The notes beneath the pieces were generated by a model, which was not told where the DNA came from, made no database searches, and was given only the letters and a program-made list of their open reading frames with translations. A DNA stretch of 64,000 nt, from assembly GCA_009777515.1 (NCBI GenBank), contig WRLR01000002.1, positions 24,959 to 88,958 on the forward strand. Direction: 5' to 3'. Both the position numbers and the translations under genes were made by a program. Positions 1-8,627 of the stretch are shown here, piece after piece (the first letter of the stretch is position 1; the number at the start of each line of letters is the position of its first letter). This stretch comes from Oscillospiraceae bacterium (GTDB lineage: Bacteria > Bacillota > Clostridia > WRLR01).

Positions 1-447
1 CAGCAGCGCCGATTTGCCCGTAAAATCGATTTGGTAACGTATTGCGTGATGATCTTTAATCAACATGCCATCAGTGAGGCGGACTTCCAGAATGCAGCAA
101 TTTTTATCTTGTTCATTGTTTGCGTGGTCATACCACGCAGCAAACGCCTCGCGCAGCTTTGACCTAATATCGGCGTTCTTTGGATCCAGCACCCATCCGA
201 GGTTCCGGCCAATGCCATGCCCTGAGAACCAGTCGACGGCGCACACGGCTACATCCGGATGCGACTCAATTTGCCTTATTTTATTTGAGAGCGCATTCGT
301 GCTGACATAAAAGGCGCCATCCTCATAATATGCGTCCACCATGCGGTTATACAAGCGCTCACCGTCAGATGTCGCTATTGCGATTAAACTGTCCTTGCCA
401 AACCGCTCGGCCATTATGCTTATTGCATTTTCATAATTATTCATCAT
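1..447 (-). CDS. Pyridoxamine 5'-phosphate oxidase-like protein (partial, C-terminus beyond left edge)
   Basis: Translating the minus strand from an ATG at 447 gives 149 uninterrupted codons to the window edge, beginning MMNNYENAISIMAERFGKDS. A GGAGGG ribosome binding site sits 3-4 bases upstream of this ATG; the second ATG, at 444, is slightly better spaced. The sequence has the look of a flavin-binding split-barrel protein of the PNPOx / general-stress-protein-26 kind: an alternation of strands such as DSLIAIATSDGERLYNRMVDAYYE, then a long helix followed by ILEVRLTDGM. Members bind FMN, F420 or heme, and many clostridial ones have no known substrate. The stop codon is not in the window. The family call is from overall pattern and is moderately sure; the substrate is unknown. 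Confidence 0.6.
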   Translation of the reverse strand, partial: MMNNYENAISIMAERFGKDSLIAIATSDGERLYNRMVDAYYEDGAFYVSTNALSNKIRQIESHPDVAVCAVDWFSGHGIGRNLGWVLDPKNADIRSKLREAFAAWYDHANNEQDKNCCILEVRLTDGMLIKDHHAIRYQIDFTGKSALL

Positions 448-573
448 AAACCCTCCACCATTAAATTTTCATAATTTTATCAATTATAAGCTGACAACAG
501 CGCGTCATATTAAAATTTTTCATTTTAACGAGTGCACCCCGATTTATACGACATGCAAAGCGATTTGGTGTAT

Positions 574-579
574 TATAAT
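574..579 (+). promoter_or_regulatory. Putative -10 element for the M19 dipeptidase gene
   Basis: A perfect TATAAT lies about 100 bases before the ATG at 680, in the 232-base gap between the divergent first and second genes. No convincing -35 hexamer is seen 16-18 bases upstream, so this is tentative. Confidence 0.3.
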
Positions 580-679
580 GTAATGAAATTAACCGTCGCA
601 GCTATGCATTGCTGCGGTGTGGCGATGAGGCAGTGTGGTTATGTGGCAATGCATTAAATTATTATATAAAAGAGGGTTT

Positions 680-2431
680 ATGTCTATCGCATTGATTTTG
701 GCATTCGCTTCGTTAGTCTGGGCTGTGGCGATAATGCTATGTCCCGCTGTACCTGTGCATGCCGCCGGAGGTTCGCAATTTTCCGAACAGCTTAAATACA
801 ACGCAGTATCTGTTCCGTCATCTTGGGCGACAGAGGAGATTGCGCTTGCGCGGGAAGCGGGGCTGGTAACAGACAGCGCGGCGCGCAACTACGCGGGGGC
901 CATAACGCGGGAGCAGTTTTGCGAGTTGCTGGTGAGGCTGTATGACAAGCTGGTGGGTGGCGCCACCGCGAGCACGACAGGTTCGGGCGCGGCGGGCGCG
1001 GGTATGGTGGGCGCGGACGCGGCGGGCGCGGGCGCGGCGCTTGTCGGCGGGGCGAGCCCGTTTGCGGACACCGATAACCCCGCCGTCGTCAGGGCGCACG
1101 GGCTAGGGCTGGTCAGCGGCGTGTCGACGGGCGTGTTCGACCCCAACAGGGAGATAACTAGGCAGGAGATATGCGCGATGCTTGTGCGGTGCATAGATAA
1201 GGCCGTGCAGGGCGCGGACATATCATCTTATAAAGTCAGCGCTTTCTCCGACGGTGAAAAAATTGACGCCTGGGCCAGGCCATTCGTATACTACGCATAC
1301 GATCATAAAATAATGTCCGGCATGTCGGAGGGCGCCGTCACAATCGCCCCGCTGGACAATGTGACGTGCGAGCAGGCGATTGTGCTGGTATACCGCGCAC
1401 ACCTCGGAAAATATGCGGCTGGGGCAACGGCAGCGTCCGGGGCTGAGGCTGGGGCAACGGCTACGGCCGGGGCTGTGGTCAGAGTCGCGCCATTCGAATT
1501 TGCCGACGGGCATGCCGATACGATCACCACGGCGATGGAGAGGGGCGAGAGCCTCTTTCAGAACAGCCGGCACATCGACCTGCAGCGCCTCGGGGCCTAC
1601 AATGCGCCTGTCCAGGTCTTCGCCATATGGTGCGCGGACAAATATGTGGCCGACGCTTATAAATACGCCAATTCGGCCATTGATTTTTTTGAGGGCGAGT
1701 TGGCGGCGCACAGCGACATTATAGAGTTGGCGCTGTCGCTGGATGACATTGAGCGAAACGCGCGGAACGGGAAAATCAGTGCGATCCTGGCGCTGGAAGG
1801 CGGCGAGCCGCTGGACGGCAAGCTTGATAACCTCGACCATTTTTACAACAGGGGCGTCAGGCTCATCACGCTCACATGGAACCGGGAAAACGAGCTGGGG
1901 TACGGCGTCGGCTCGACGGCTAACGCAGACAAGGGGCTAAAGCCCTTCGGGGTGGATTGCGTAAAGAGGATGAACGAACTCGGCATGATTATCGACGTTT
2001 CGCACCTCAACGACGCGGGGTTCTGGGACGTGGACAGGCTGAGCGCGAAGCCATACATGGCCAGCCATTCCAACGCCCGCTCCGTCACGGCGCACGCCCG
2101 CAACCTGAGCGACGCCCAAATAAAGGCGCTGGTCAATAAAGGCGGCATCATCGGGCTGAACATGTACCCCGGGTTTTTGGCGGAGCCCGGCGACATCGCA
2201 AATATCGACAGCATTAAAGGGCATATCGAACGTTTTATTACGCTGGGCGCCGGCGACAACCTGGGCCTGGGCTCCGATTTCGACGGTATATCCGCGCCGC
2301 CTGTCGGCATTAAAGACGTATCCTCGTTAAAAACGCTGGAGGGCACGATTGCCGATGCGTTCGGCAATGATGTGGCTGCAAAAATTATGTCTGACAACTA
2401 CTACGCGTTTTTCAAGCGCTTTTTTGGCTGA
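680..2431 (+). CDS. S-layer anchored membrane dipeptidase (peptidase family M19) with SLH domains
   Basis: A predicted secreted zinc dipeptidase of the renal dipeptidase family, 583 residues. ATG at 680 is chosen because AGAGGG precedes it by 3 bases and a signal peptide follows directly (hydrophobic residues 3-24, cleavage near VHAA). About three SLH-like segments follow (roughly residues 35-250; ITREQF and ITRQEI are typical), which in this phylum bind pyruvylated cell-wall polymers. The catalytic domain fills residues 270-583. His278-x-Asp280 (GHADT), bridging Glu373 (ALEGGEP), the two later histidines (DVSHLND, ASHSNARS) and GLGSDFDG are all present, so it should be active. Two Gly/Ala/Thr-rich tracts (953-1062 and 1412-1482) interrupt the SLH region and its junction with the enzyme. 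Family members hydrolyse dipeptides, including D-residue and cysteinyl-glycine substrates; the actual substrate here is unknown. Confidence 0.85.
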   Translation: MSIALILAFASLVWAVAIMLCPAVPVHAAGGSQFSEQLKYNAVSVPSSWATEEIALAREAGLVTDSAARNYAGAITREQFCELLVRLYDKLVGGATASTTGSGAAGAGMVGADAAGAGAALVGGASPFADTDNPAVVRAHGLGLVSGVSTGVFDPNREITRQEICAMLVRCIDKAVQGADISSYKVSAFSDGEKIDAWARPFVYYAYDHKIMSGMSEGAVTIAPLDNVTCEQAIVLVYRAHLGKYAAGATAASGAEAGATATAGAVVRVAPFEFADGHADTITTAMERGESLFQNSRHIDLQRLGAYNAPVQVFAIWCADKYVADAYKYANSAIDFFEGELAAHSDIIELALSLDDIERNARNGKISAILALEGGEPLDGKLDNLDHFYNRGVRLITLTWNRENELGYGVGSTANADKGLKPFGVDCVKRMNELGMIIDVSHLNDAGFWDVDRLSAKPYMASHSNARSVTAHARNLSDAQIKALVNKGGIIGLNMYPGFLAEPGDIANIDSIKGHIERFITLGAGDNLGLGSDFDGISAPPVGIKDVSSLKTLEGTIADAFGNDVAAKIMSDNYYAFFKRFFG

Positions 2432-2490
2432 TACGCAAAGGTATAGTTTTTATTTACATTAATATGCATATTTGAAAGGATCCGCACGCC

Positions 2491-3486
2491 GTGAAAAATG
2501 TTTTGATACCTGAATGGATTGGTGAGGAAGGCGAAAAGATGCTTCATGGGCGCGTCAATGTTTTGCGCTGCGACGGCGTGGACGAGTTGTCGTTATGCGC
2601 CGCAGTGGCGGAAGCGGATGGCATCGTGCTACGCTCGCGGGCGCGCATAACAGAAGCTGTGCTAAAAAGCGCGCCTCGCCTGCGTGTGGTTTCGCGCACG
2701 GGCGTCGGTATTGACAATATAGATGTAGAAGCCTGCACGCGCCACGGCGTCATGGTCTGCTATCTGCCGGGCATGAACGCCTACGCGGTTGCAGAGCATG
2801 CGATGGCCCTCATGCTGGCGCTGCTCAAATGCCTGCCGGCCATGGATCGCGCCATGCGAAGCATACGCGGCGGCGGCGAGGGCACTGGAGAGGGCAGCGG
2901 CAGCGGCGGCGGCTGGGACATCCGCCTCAAAAATCTACCGCAAGACACCTACGGAAAAGTGCTTGGCATATTAGGGCTCGGTCGCATCGGACGCGAGGTG
3001 GCGGATCGGGCCCGCGTGTTCGGGATGAAGACCATAGGCTACGATCCGTATGTGAAGCAGATAGACGGCGTCGAGTGGATGGAACCGGACGAGGTCGTCG
3101 CAAGCGCGGACGTATTGACGCTGCACCTTCCGGAATCGGAGCAAACGCGCCGTTTCATGGACGGCGGGCGCATAGCGCGCATGAAGCCCACGGCGTACTT
3201 GATAAACACCAGTCGGGGGGGCGTCGTCGATCAGGCCGCCCTGGCTCAGGCGCTAAAAGAGGGGCGCATCGCGGGCGCGGCGCTCGATGTGTACGAGGAC
3301 GAGCCGCCGGCGGCGGGCGACGCGCTGCTCGCGCTGGACAATGTCATCCTGACGCCGCATGTAGCGGCCCTCACCGAGCAGTGCGGCGCCGCGATGATGC
3401 GCGAGGCGGTGTGGTTGTTGTTGGCCGCCCTGGACGGCGAGGCCGTTCCGCCGATGTATATAGCCAACGCGGCAGCGTTTACATAA
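2491..3486 (+). CDS. D-2-hydroxyacid dehydrogenase, phosphoglycerate dehydrogenase-like
   Basis: 331 residues with both halves of the D-isomer-specific 2-hydroxyacid dehydrogenase fold. The substrate-binding half has RTGVGIDNIDV; the NAD-binding half has the glycine motif GLGRIGREV near residue 160. The catalytic set is complete: Arg in SRGGVVD (about 241), Glu in YEDEPP (about 269) and His290 in TPHVA. It lacks the C-terminal ACT regulatory domain of many SerA proteins, so it may act on another 2-hydroxyacid. The start is GTG at 2491, with GAAAGGA about ten bases upstream. A short Gly/Glu/Ser insertion (2867-2914, about 16 residues) lies between the two halves. The gene heads a same-strand block with a cupin, an aldehyde dehydrogenase and a xylulokinase. 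Confidence 0.88.
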   Translation: MKNVLIPEWIGEEGEKMLHGRVNVLRCDGVDELSLCAAVAEADGIVLRSRARITEAVLKSAPRLRVVSRTGVGIDNIDVEACTRHGVMVCYLPGMNAYAVAEHAMALMLALLKCLPAMDRAMRSIRGGGEGTGEGSGSGGGWDIRLKNLPQDTYGKVLGILGLGRIGREVADRARVFGMKTIGYDPYVKQIDGVEWMEPDEVVASADVLTLHLPESEQTRRFMDGGRIARMKPTAYLINTSRGGVVDQAALAQALKEGRIAGAALDVYEDEPPAAGDALLALDNVILTPHVAALTEQCGAAMMREAVWLLLAALDGEAVPPMYIANAAAFT

Positions 3487-3495
3487 TGCAACCGG

Positions 3496-3690
3496 CGCGA
3501 TGAGGACACCGCGCCCTACGAAAATCGACGCGATGAGGACTTCACGCCCTACGAAAATCGACGCGATGAGGACATCGCGCCCTACTAAAATCGTTGCATC
3601 TTGGACTTCGCGCCCTACGAAAATCCGCGCGATTTGGAAGCCGTGCCCTACGAAAATCGACGCGACTTGGACACCGCGCTGGAAGTACAT
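3496..3690. repeat. Tandem array of 33-bp units (about 5.8 copies) between two genes
   Basis: Units begin at 3496, 3529, 3562, 3595, 3628 and 3661 with exact 33-base spacing. The shared part is CGCGCCCTACGAAAAT followed by CGACGCGATGAGGAC; later units diverge (CGACTTGGAC) and the last is cut short. Because 33 is divisible by three, the plus strand stays open and would encode an 11-residue repeat (RTSRPTKIDAM) in frame with the cupin, but the array has no usable start signal. It is judged non-coding. Confidence 0.9.
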
Positions 3691-3754
3691 AAATCAACAA
3701 TATAATCGAAACATAATAAATATCGATGAGGGGTTAAAAGAGAGGCTGATTATT

Positions 3755-4138
3755 ATGAAGTACATGGTGAATGTCAATGACAAAACGGCGGACGTGGATG
3801 CGCGTTCACTGCGCGACCATGTGAAGGACAGGGAAAAGACGGTGCTGCGGGACACATATTACCTGATAGAGCAGGGTATCGCGCCGTCGCGCACGCTGAC
3901 GATGGGGCAGACCGTCATCTACCCGACCGGCTCCACGACGGGCCACAGCCACGACGACATGGAAGAAGTGTATTACGTCATTTCGGGAGAGGGCGAAATG
4001 GTCGTGGGCGAAGATCGCTACCCCGTGCGAGCGGGCGACGCCCTCTATGTGCCGCCCGGCGAGTTCCATACGACGTTCCAAAAAGGCAACCTGCCGCTGA
4101 CCGTCGTGTGGGTGACGGCAAAACTGGAAAACAAATAA
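3755..4138 (+). CDS. Single-domain cupin protein
   Basis: 127 residues with one conserved double-stranded beta-helix. Motif 1 is GHSHDDMEEVYYVISGEGE (two His and the Glu of a metal site) and motif 2 is AGDALYVPPGEFHTTFQ, with the closing His. Such proteins bind a divalent metal and act as small sugar isomerases, dioxygenases or sensors; clostridial relatives resemble the archaeal-type glucose-6-phosphate isomerase cupin. ATG at 3755 is preceded by AGAGAGG at a workable distance. The frame is open upstream through the 33-bp tandem array, but those codons do not resemble cupin sequence. Placement between two dehydrogenases suggests a role in the same sugar pathway; this is inference. Confidence 0.8.
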   Translation: MKYMVNVNDKTADVDARSLRDHVKDREKTVLRDTYYLIEQGIAPSRTLTMGQTVIYPTGSTTGHSHDDMEEVYYVISGEGEMVVGEDRYPVRAGDALYVPPGEFHTTFQKGNLPLTVVWVTAKLENK

Positions 4139-4193
4139 TAAAGTCTAAACAACGAGCAATATCCTATTGAGAAAAAATCGGGAGGATTGGCTA

Positions 4194-5636
4194 ATGACCA
4201 TGTATCCATTTTATATAGCCGGAGATGCAACAATGGAGGGCGACGGGAAAATATCCGTTGTGGATCCGGCCACTGGGGAGGCGTTCGCCACTGTCCCCGC
4301 CGCGTCCCGGGAGCAGACGGAACAAGCCGTCGCAGCCGCGCACGGCGCATTCCCCGCATGGGCGGGCGCGTCGCCCTTTGAGCGGGGCAAGCTGCTGCGG
4401 TCAGACGCAATCAACGTGCGCTCCGCCGCCGGGGACATCGCGGCGCTGATGACGCGCGAGCAGGGCAAGCCGCTCCCGGAGGCGCTTGGCGAGGTACACA
4501 AGGGCGCGGAAATCCTGGACTATTACGCCGCCGAGGGCGAGCGGGTGTACGGGCGCGTCATCGCGGCGCCGGACGGGGCTTCGTACCGCAGCGAAGTGAT
4601 CTACCAGCCCATAGGCGTCGCCGCAGCCATATCACCGTGGAACTACCCGATAGAGCTGCTGGCTTGGAAGGCGGGCGGCGCTCTGGCCTCCGGTTGCACA
4701 CTTGTAGCGAAGGTCCCCACCGAGACGCCTCTGTGCGCGCTGGCTTTCGCCCGTTGCATACTGGACGCCGGCGTCCCGGCGGGCGTTTTCTCCGCCATCG
4801 CTGGGGCGGGGCGCACTATAGGCGACATGCTGGTGCGCCACCCACAGGTGCGTAAAATTGCTTTTACGGGCTCGACGGCGGTCGGGCGCGATGTGGCGCT
4901 GGCCGCTGCGGCTTCATTTAAGAAAGTGTCGCTCGAATTAGGGGGCAGCCTGCCCATGCTTGTGTTCGGCGACTGCGATCTCGAAGCGGCGGTGAGCGGG
5001 GCGCTGCGGCGCTCGTTCCGCAACATGGGGCAGATATGCATCGCCGTCAACCGCATATACGTGCAGCGGGCGGTGTACGAAGAATTCCTGGTGAGGCTGG
5101 GCAGAGCGGCGGAGGGGCTGGTGATCGGCAACGGGTTCGACGAGGGCGTCGACCTTGGGCCAATGTGCACCGCGCGCGGGCTCGCCGTGGTGCAGGAGCA
5201 TGTGCGCGACGCCGTCGAAAAGGGCGCGCGGCTCGTCACGGGCGGGGCGGCGCCGGAGGGCGCAGCATTCGAAAAGGGCCTGTTCTACAAGCCGACGGTA
5301 CTGGCCGACGCCACGCCGAGCATGAAGGTGATGGCGGAGGAAACGTTCGGACCGGTCGTGGGCGTCGCCCCATTCGAAACGGCGGACGAAGCGGTGGCGA
5401 TGGCCAACGACACGCCATACGGGTTGGCTTCCATCGTATATACGAGCAGCCTGGCCACCGCCCACAAAACCGCCATGGAAATACGCGCAGGAAATGTGTC
5501 CATCAACAACCCCGACCCGGGCGTACTCAACGCCCCATACGGGGGCTGGCAGGAGTCGGGCATCGGCTGCGAGCACGGCCCGGAGGGCCTGATGGAGTAC
5601 CTGCGCATAAAACACATAAGGACACGGTATATATAA
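4194..5636 (+). CDS. NAD(P)-dependent aldehyde dehydrogenase
   Basis: 480 residues, the normal length for the aldehyde dehydrogenase superfamily. Features seen are PWNYPIELLAWK (cofactor and active-site Asn region), FTGSTAVG (Rossmann turn), Glu248 in LELGGS and the nucleophile Cys282 in NMGQICIA. It should oxidise an aldehyde to its acid through a thioester. The closest recognisable groups are succinate-semialdehyde, lactaldehyde and glycolaldehyde dehydrogenases; sequence alone does not choose between them. GGGAGG at 4180-4185 sits eight bases before ATG 4194, so this start is preferred over the upstream TTG. The next gene, for xylulokinase, starts 12 bases after the stop, which points to an operon. 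Confidence 0.9.
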   Translation: MTMYPFYIAGDATMEGDGKISVVDPATGEAFATVPAASREQTEQAVAAAHGAFPAWAGASPFERGKLLRSDAINVRSAAGDIAALMTREQGKPLPEALGEVHKGAEILDYYAAEGERVYGRVIAAPDGASYRSEVIYQPIGVAAAISPWNYPIELLAWKAGGALASGCTLVAKVPTETPLCALAFARCILDAGVPAGVFSAIAGAGRTIGDMLVRHPQVRKIAFTGSTAVGRDVALAAAASFKKVSLELGGSLPMLVFGDCDLEAAVSGALRRSFRNMGQICIAVNRIYVQRAVYEEFLVRLGRAAEGLVIGNGFDEGVDLGPMCTARGLAVVQEHVRDAVEKGARLVTGGAAPEGAAFEKGLFYKPTVLADATPSMKVMAEETFGPVVGVAPFETADEAVAMANDTPYGLASIVYTSSLATAHKTAMEIRAGNVSINNPDPGVLNAPYGGWQESGIGCEHGPEGLMEYLRIKHIRTRYI

Positions 5637-5648
5637 GGATTATAAACT

Positions 5649-7136
5649 ATGCTATATATTGGGATAGACTTGGGCACGACGTCCGTTAAAATGCTGCTCG
5701 TCGATGAGGGAGGCGATATCCGCCGTACGGTATCGGTGGACTACCCGCTCGATATCAACGACGCGGGGTGGTCGCAGCAAAACCCGGGCGACTGGTGGGA
5801 CGGGGTCGTCACTGGGATGGGTGAGCTGATGCGCGGCGTCAGCGACGCGGCAGAGGTGCGCGCACTGGCGTTCAGTGGGCAGATGCACGGGCTCGTCATA
5901 TTGGACGCGGACGATGAGGTGATCCGCCCCGCCATTTTGTGGAACGACCAGCGCACCGCAAAGCAGTGCGACGCCCTGAACAACGGTATTGGCCGCCGGA
6001 CGCTCATCGACAACACAGCCAATGTCGCACTGACGGGCTTCACCGCCCCCAAAATACTGTGGGTGAATGAAAATGAGCCCGAAAATTTCGCCCGCATAAA
6101 CAAAATTATGCTGCCCAAGGACTATATCGCCTACAGGCTCACGGGCATATTCGCGACCGATTATTCGGACGCTGCCGGTACGCTGCTGCTAGACGTCAAG
6201 CGGCGCGAGTGGTCGCCTTTCATGCTGGAAGCCGCCGGGGTGAAGAGGGAGCAGTTACCGGCGCTCTACAACAGCTTCGATTGCGTCGGGACATTAACGG
6301 AGGGCGCCGCGCGCGCCCTTGGCCTTAGCACAGAAACAAAGGTCGTGATCGGCGGCGGCGACCAGGCGGTCGGCGCGGTCGGCGCAGGGACAGTCATCGG
6401 CGGCATGTGCTCGGTTTCGCTGGGGACCGCCGGTGTCGTGCTCGTAGCGGGCGACGTGTTCCAGGTGGACTACTCGGACGCCGCGCTCCACTCGTTCTGC
6501 CACGCCAACGGGCAATATTACATGATGGGCGTCACCCTGGCCGCCGGCGGCTCCAACGAGTGGTGGGTGGAGGGCATCCTTGGGACAGACGACTATGGGG
6601 CGGAGCAAGAGGACATTTCAATTTCGACGCTTGGGGACAACAAGGTTTTTTACCTACCATATATAACCGGGGAGCGGACACCGCACAACGACCCGTATGC
6701 GCGCGGCGCGTTCGTCGGCATGAGCAGCGCCACGCGGCGCGCGGACATGACACAGGCCGTGATGGAGGGCGTGGCGTTCAGCCTGCGGGATTCGCTAGAG
6801 GTGGCGCGGCGGCTGGGCGCCGACGTGAAGACCGCCCGAATCATCAGCGGCGGCGCCAAGAGCGCGTTGTGGTGCCAAATTATAGCCAATGTGTTCGGCG
6901 TAGACGTGGAGCGGATCAACAGCCAGGAAGGCTCCGCCCTGGGCGCCGCCATCCTCGCGATGGTCGGCGACGGCGCGTTCGCCACGGTGGAAGAAGCCTG
7001 TGGGACGCTCATTTCCGTGACCGACCGGTTCGCGCCGGACCCGGCGGCGGTAGCGAAATACAATGATAAATATAAAGTGTTCCGGCAGTTGTACCAAGAT
7101 TTGAAATCCACATATAAAATGATGAAAGCAGATTAA
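5649..7136 (+). CDS. xylB: Xylulokinase (FGGY family)
   Basis: 495 residues, full length for the FGGY carbohydrate kinases that phosphorylate D-xylulose to xylulose 5-phosphate. The N-terminal domain opens with YIGIDLGTTSVKMLLVDEGG (ATP phosphate loop), then SGQMHGLV and PAILWNDQRT, which are typical of XylB. The catalytic aspartate is Asp238 in GGGDQAVGAVG. The C-terminal domain has GGAKSALWCQIIANVFGVDV for adenine binding. AAGGA overlaps the end of the aldehyde dehydrogenase gene and is spaced for ATG 5649. Transaldolase and PfkB genes elsewhere in the window fit pentose use. Other FGGY sugars, such as L-ribulose or an erythritol-type polyol, are less likely but not excluded. Confidence 0.87.
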   Translation: MLYIGIDLGTTSVKMLLVDEGGDIRRTVSVDYPLDINDAGWSQQNPGDWWDGVVTGMGELMRGVSDAAEVRALAFSGQMHGLVILDADDEVIRPAILWNDQRTAKQCDALNNGIGRRTLIDNTANVALTGFTAPKILWVNENEPENFARINKIMLPKDYIAYRLTGIFATDYSDAAGTLLLDVKRREWSPFMLEAAGVKREQLPALYNSFDCVGTLTEGAARALGLSTETKVVIGGGDQAVGAVGAGTVIGGMCSVSLGTAGVVLVAGDVFQVDYSDAALHSFCHANGQYYMMGVTLAAGGSNEWWVEGILGTDDYGAEQEDISISTLGDNKVFYLPYITGERTPHNDPYARGAFVGMSSATRRADMTQAVMEGVAFSLRDSLEVARRLGADVKTARIISGGAKSALWCQIIANVFGVDVERINSQEGSALGAAILAMVGDGAFATVEEACGTLISVTDRFAPDPAAVAKYNDKYKVFRQLYQDLKSTYKMMKAD

Positions 7137-7138
7137 TT

Positions 7139-7260
7139 GTCCGCCGCGCCACCCGCCGTACCACCCGCTACTCCACCCGTCGCGCCGCTTGCGGTTTCGC
7201 CCGCCGTACCACCCGCTGCGCCACATTAATCCGCGCCACCCGCCGCAGCTCCGCCCACCG
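7139..7260. repeat. Low-complexity CCGCC-rich stretch with an 18-bp direct repeat
   Basis: The stretch between the convergent xylulokinase and MATE genes is built from CCGCC/ACCCGC words. CCCGCCGTACCACCCGCT occurs at 7152-7169 and again at 7200-7217. The stretch continues into the MATE gene, where it is read as the Ala/Gly-rich C-terminus. It looks like simple-sequence expansion. Confidence 0.7.
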
Positions 7261-8626
7261 CCGCAGCTTCGGTTAACGGCTGTATCCATTTGTACTTTAC
7301 GAAATGCCACAGGCACAGCACGGTCTTGGGCGCGTTTTCGCTCAATACCATCACGGCGTAGACCAACGGGAACGAAAGGTTGAACACGAACGCGGCTAGA
7401 AATGTGACCGGCAGCCCAATTACCAGCAGGCAGGCGATGTCGATGACCGTGCCGGTTTTTGTGTCGCCGCCCGCCCGGAATATGCCGACAATGGTGATGT
7501 ACGGCACAAGCTTCACGAACGCGCACAGCGCGTTGACCATAATTACGTCGGAGGCGGTCGCCTTCACTTCGGGCGCCACATTAAACAGCGACGTGATGGG
7601 CGCGCGCAGCAATACAATCATTATGCCCGTCAGCACTGTCAGGCCGAACACAAGCGCGACATACCTTTTCGAATCCAGTTTAGCCTTCTCCATCTCGTGC
7701 GCGCCCACGCTCTTTCCGACTATCACGGCGCAGGCGTGGCACACCCCGGCATAGAACACGAACGAGATGCCCTGGATGGTGTTTGCGATCGAGAGCGACG
7801 AGTAGTTGCCCGTGCCCAGGCGGCCAAACATCATGTGGTAGCCCATCGTGCCCAGCGCCCACAGCACTTCGTTCAGCACGACAGGCATACTGATGCGGAT
7901 GAACTTCCAAGCGTCTGCCCTCCCAAACGCAAAAACCGTGCGCGGCGGCGCGGCGATTATGTTCCGCTGGACAACCGATATGGCGAGCAGCATGACCGGG
8001 GACGCTATCATGGACACCAACGTGGCGATTGCCGCGCCGCGCAGCCCCAGTTCCGGAAAACCGAGCTTGCCGAATATCAGCACATAGTTGAGCGCGACGT
8101 TGATGCCGACGCTAATCATGCTTACGGCCATGGGCAGCTTCACGGATTCCGTGGAACGCAGCACTGTCGTGAATGTCATGCCCATGCTGGAAAATATGAA
8201 CCCGCACGCCAAAATGGACAGGTACATCGAGCCTTCCGCAATGACCAGCGCGTCGTCCGTGAACAGCGCCAGTATAGCGCGCGGCGCAAACAGGGCGGGC
8301 AGCGCGTATACCAGCGATATGAGCAGCGTAAAAATGAACAGCATCCCATACGTCCGCCGGATGCCGCCCATGTCCTTGACGCCCCAGTACTGCGCGACAA
8401 ACACCGCCCCGCCCGATGAAAAGCCGAACAGCATCAAATTGAAAAAGAACATCCACTGTCCGGCCATGCCCACCGACGCAAGCGCGGTCTCGCCCAATTG
8501 GCCGACCATGATAGAATCCACCATCGACCCCGAGGACATCAGCAGGTTCTGCAGCGCGACCGGCAGCGCGAGGCGCAGCGTCGCCGCCCAAAAAGCCCTA
8601 TCAGAAAAAAAGCCTTTCTTCACCAT
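7226..8626 (-). CDS. MATE family multidrug/organic cation exporter
   Basis: 466 residues with about twelve hydrophobic segments in two homologous halves, as in the MATE (MatE, NorM/DinF) antiporters that export cationic compounds using Na+ or H+. Characteristic stretches are ALPVALQNLLMSSGSMVDS near the N-terminus, GAAIATLVSMIASPVML mid-protein and GIFRAGGDTKTGTVID in the second half. The ATG at 8626 is one base after the stop of the upstream UROD-like gene (TGATATG arrangement), so translation is probably coupled. The last 14 residues (Ala/Gly-rich) come from the low-complexity DNA that continues past the gene. Substrate unknown. Confidence 0.9.
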   Translation of the reverse strand: MVKKGFFSDRAFWAATLRLALPVALQNLLMSSGSMVDSIMVGQLGETALASVGMAGQWMFFFNLMLFGFSSGGAVFVAQYWGVKDMGGIRRTYGMLFIFTLLISLVYALPALFAPRAILALFTDDALVIAEGSMYLSILACGFIFSSMGMTFTTVLRSTESVKLPMAVSMISVGINVALNYVLIFGKLGFPELGLRGAAIATLVSMIASPVMLLAISVVQRNIIAAPPRTVFAFGRADAWKFIRISMPVVLNEVLWALGTMGYHMMFGRLGTGNYSSLSIANTIQGISFVFYAGVCHACAVIVGKSVGAHEMEKAKLDSKRYVALVFGLTVLTGIMIVLLRAPITSLFNVAPEVKATASDVIMVNALCAFVKLVPYITIVGIFRAGGDTKTGTVIDIACLLVIGLPVTFLAAFVFNLSFPLVYAVMVLSENAPKTVLCLWHFVKYKWIQPLTEAAAVGGAAAGGAD

Positions 8627-8627
8627 A

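Noticed and set aside
1223..1840. Minus-strand frame of 205 codons inside the dipeptidase gene
   Set aside because: The plus strand has the complete M19 metal-binding set; the opposite frame shows no domain.
3496..3690. CRISPR array
   Set aside because: The 33-bp units abut directly with no unique spacers and no cas genes are present.
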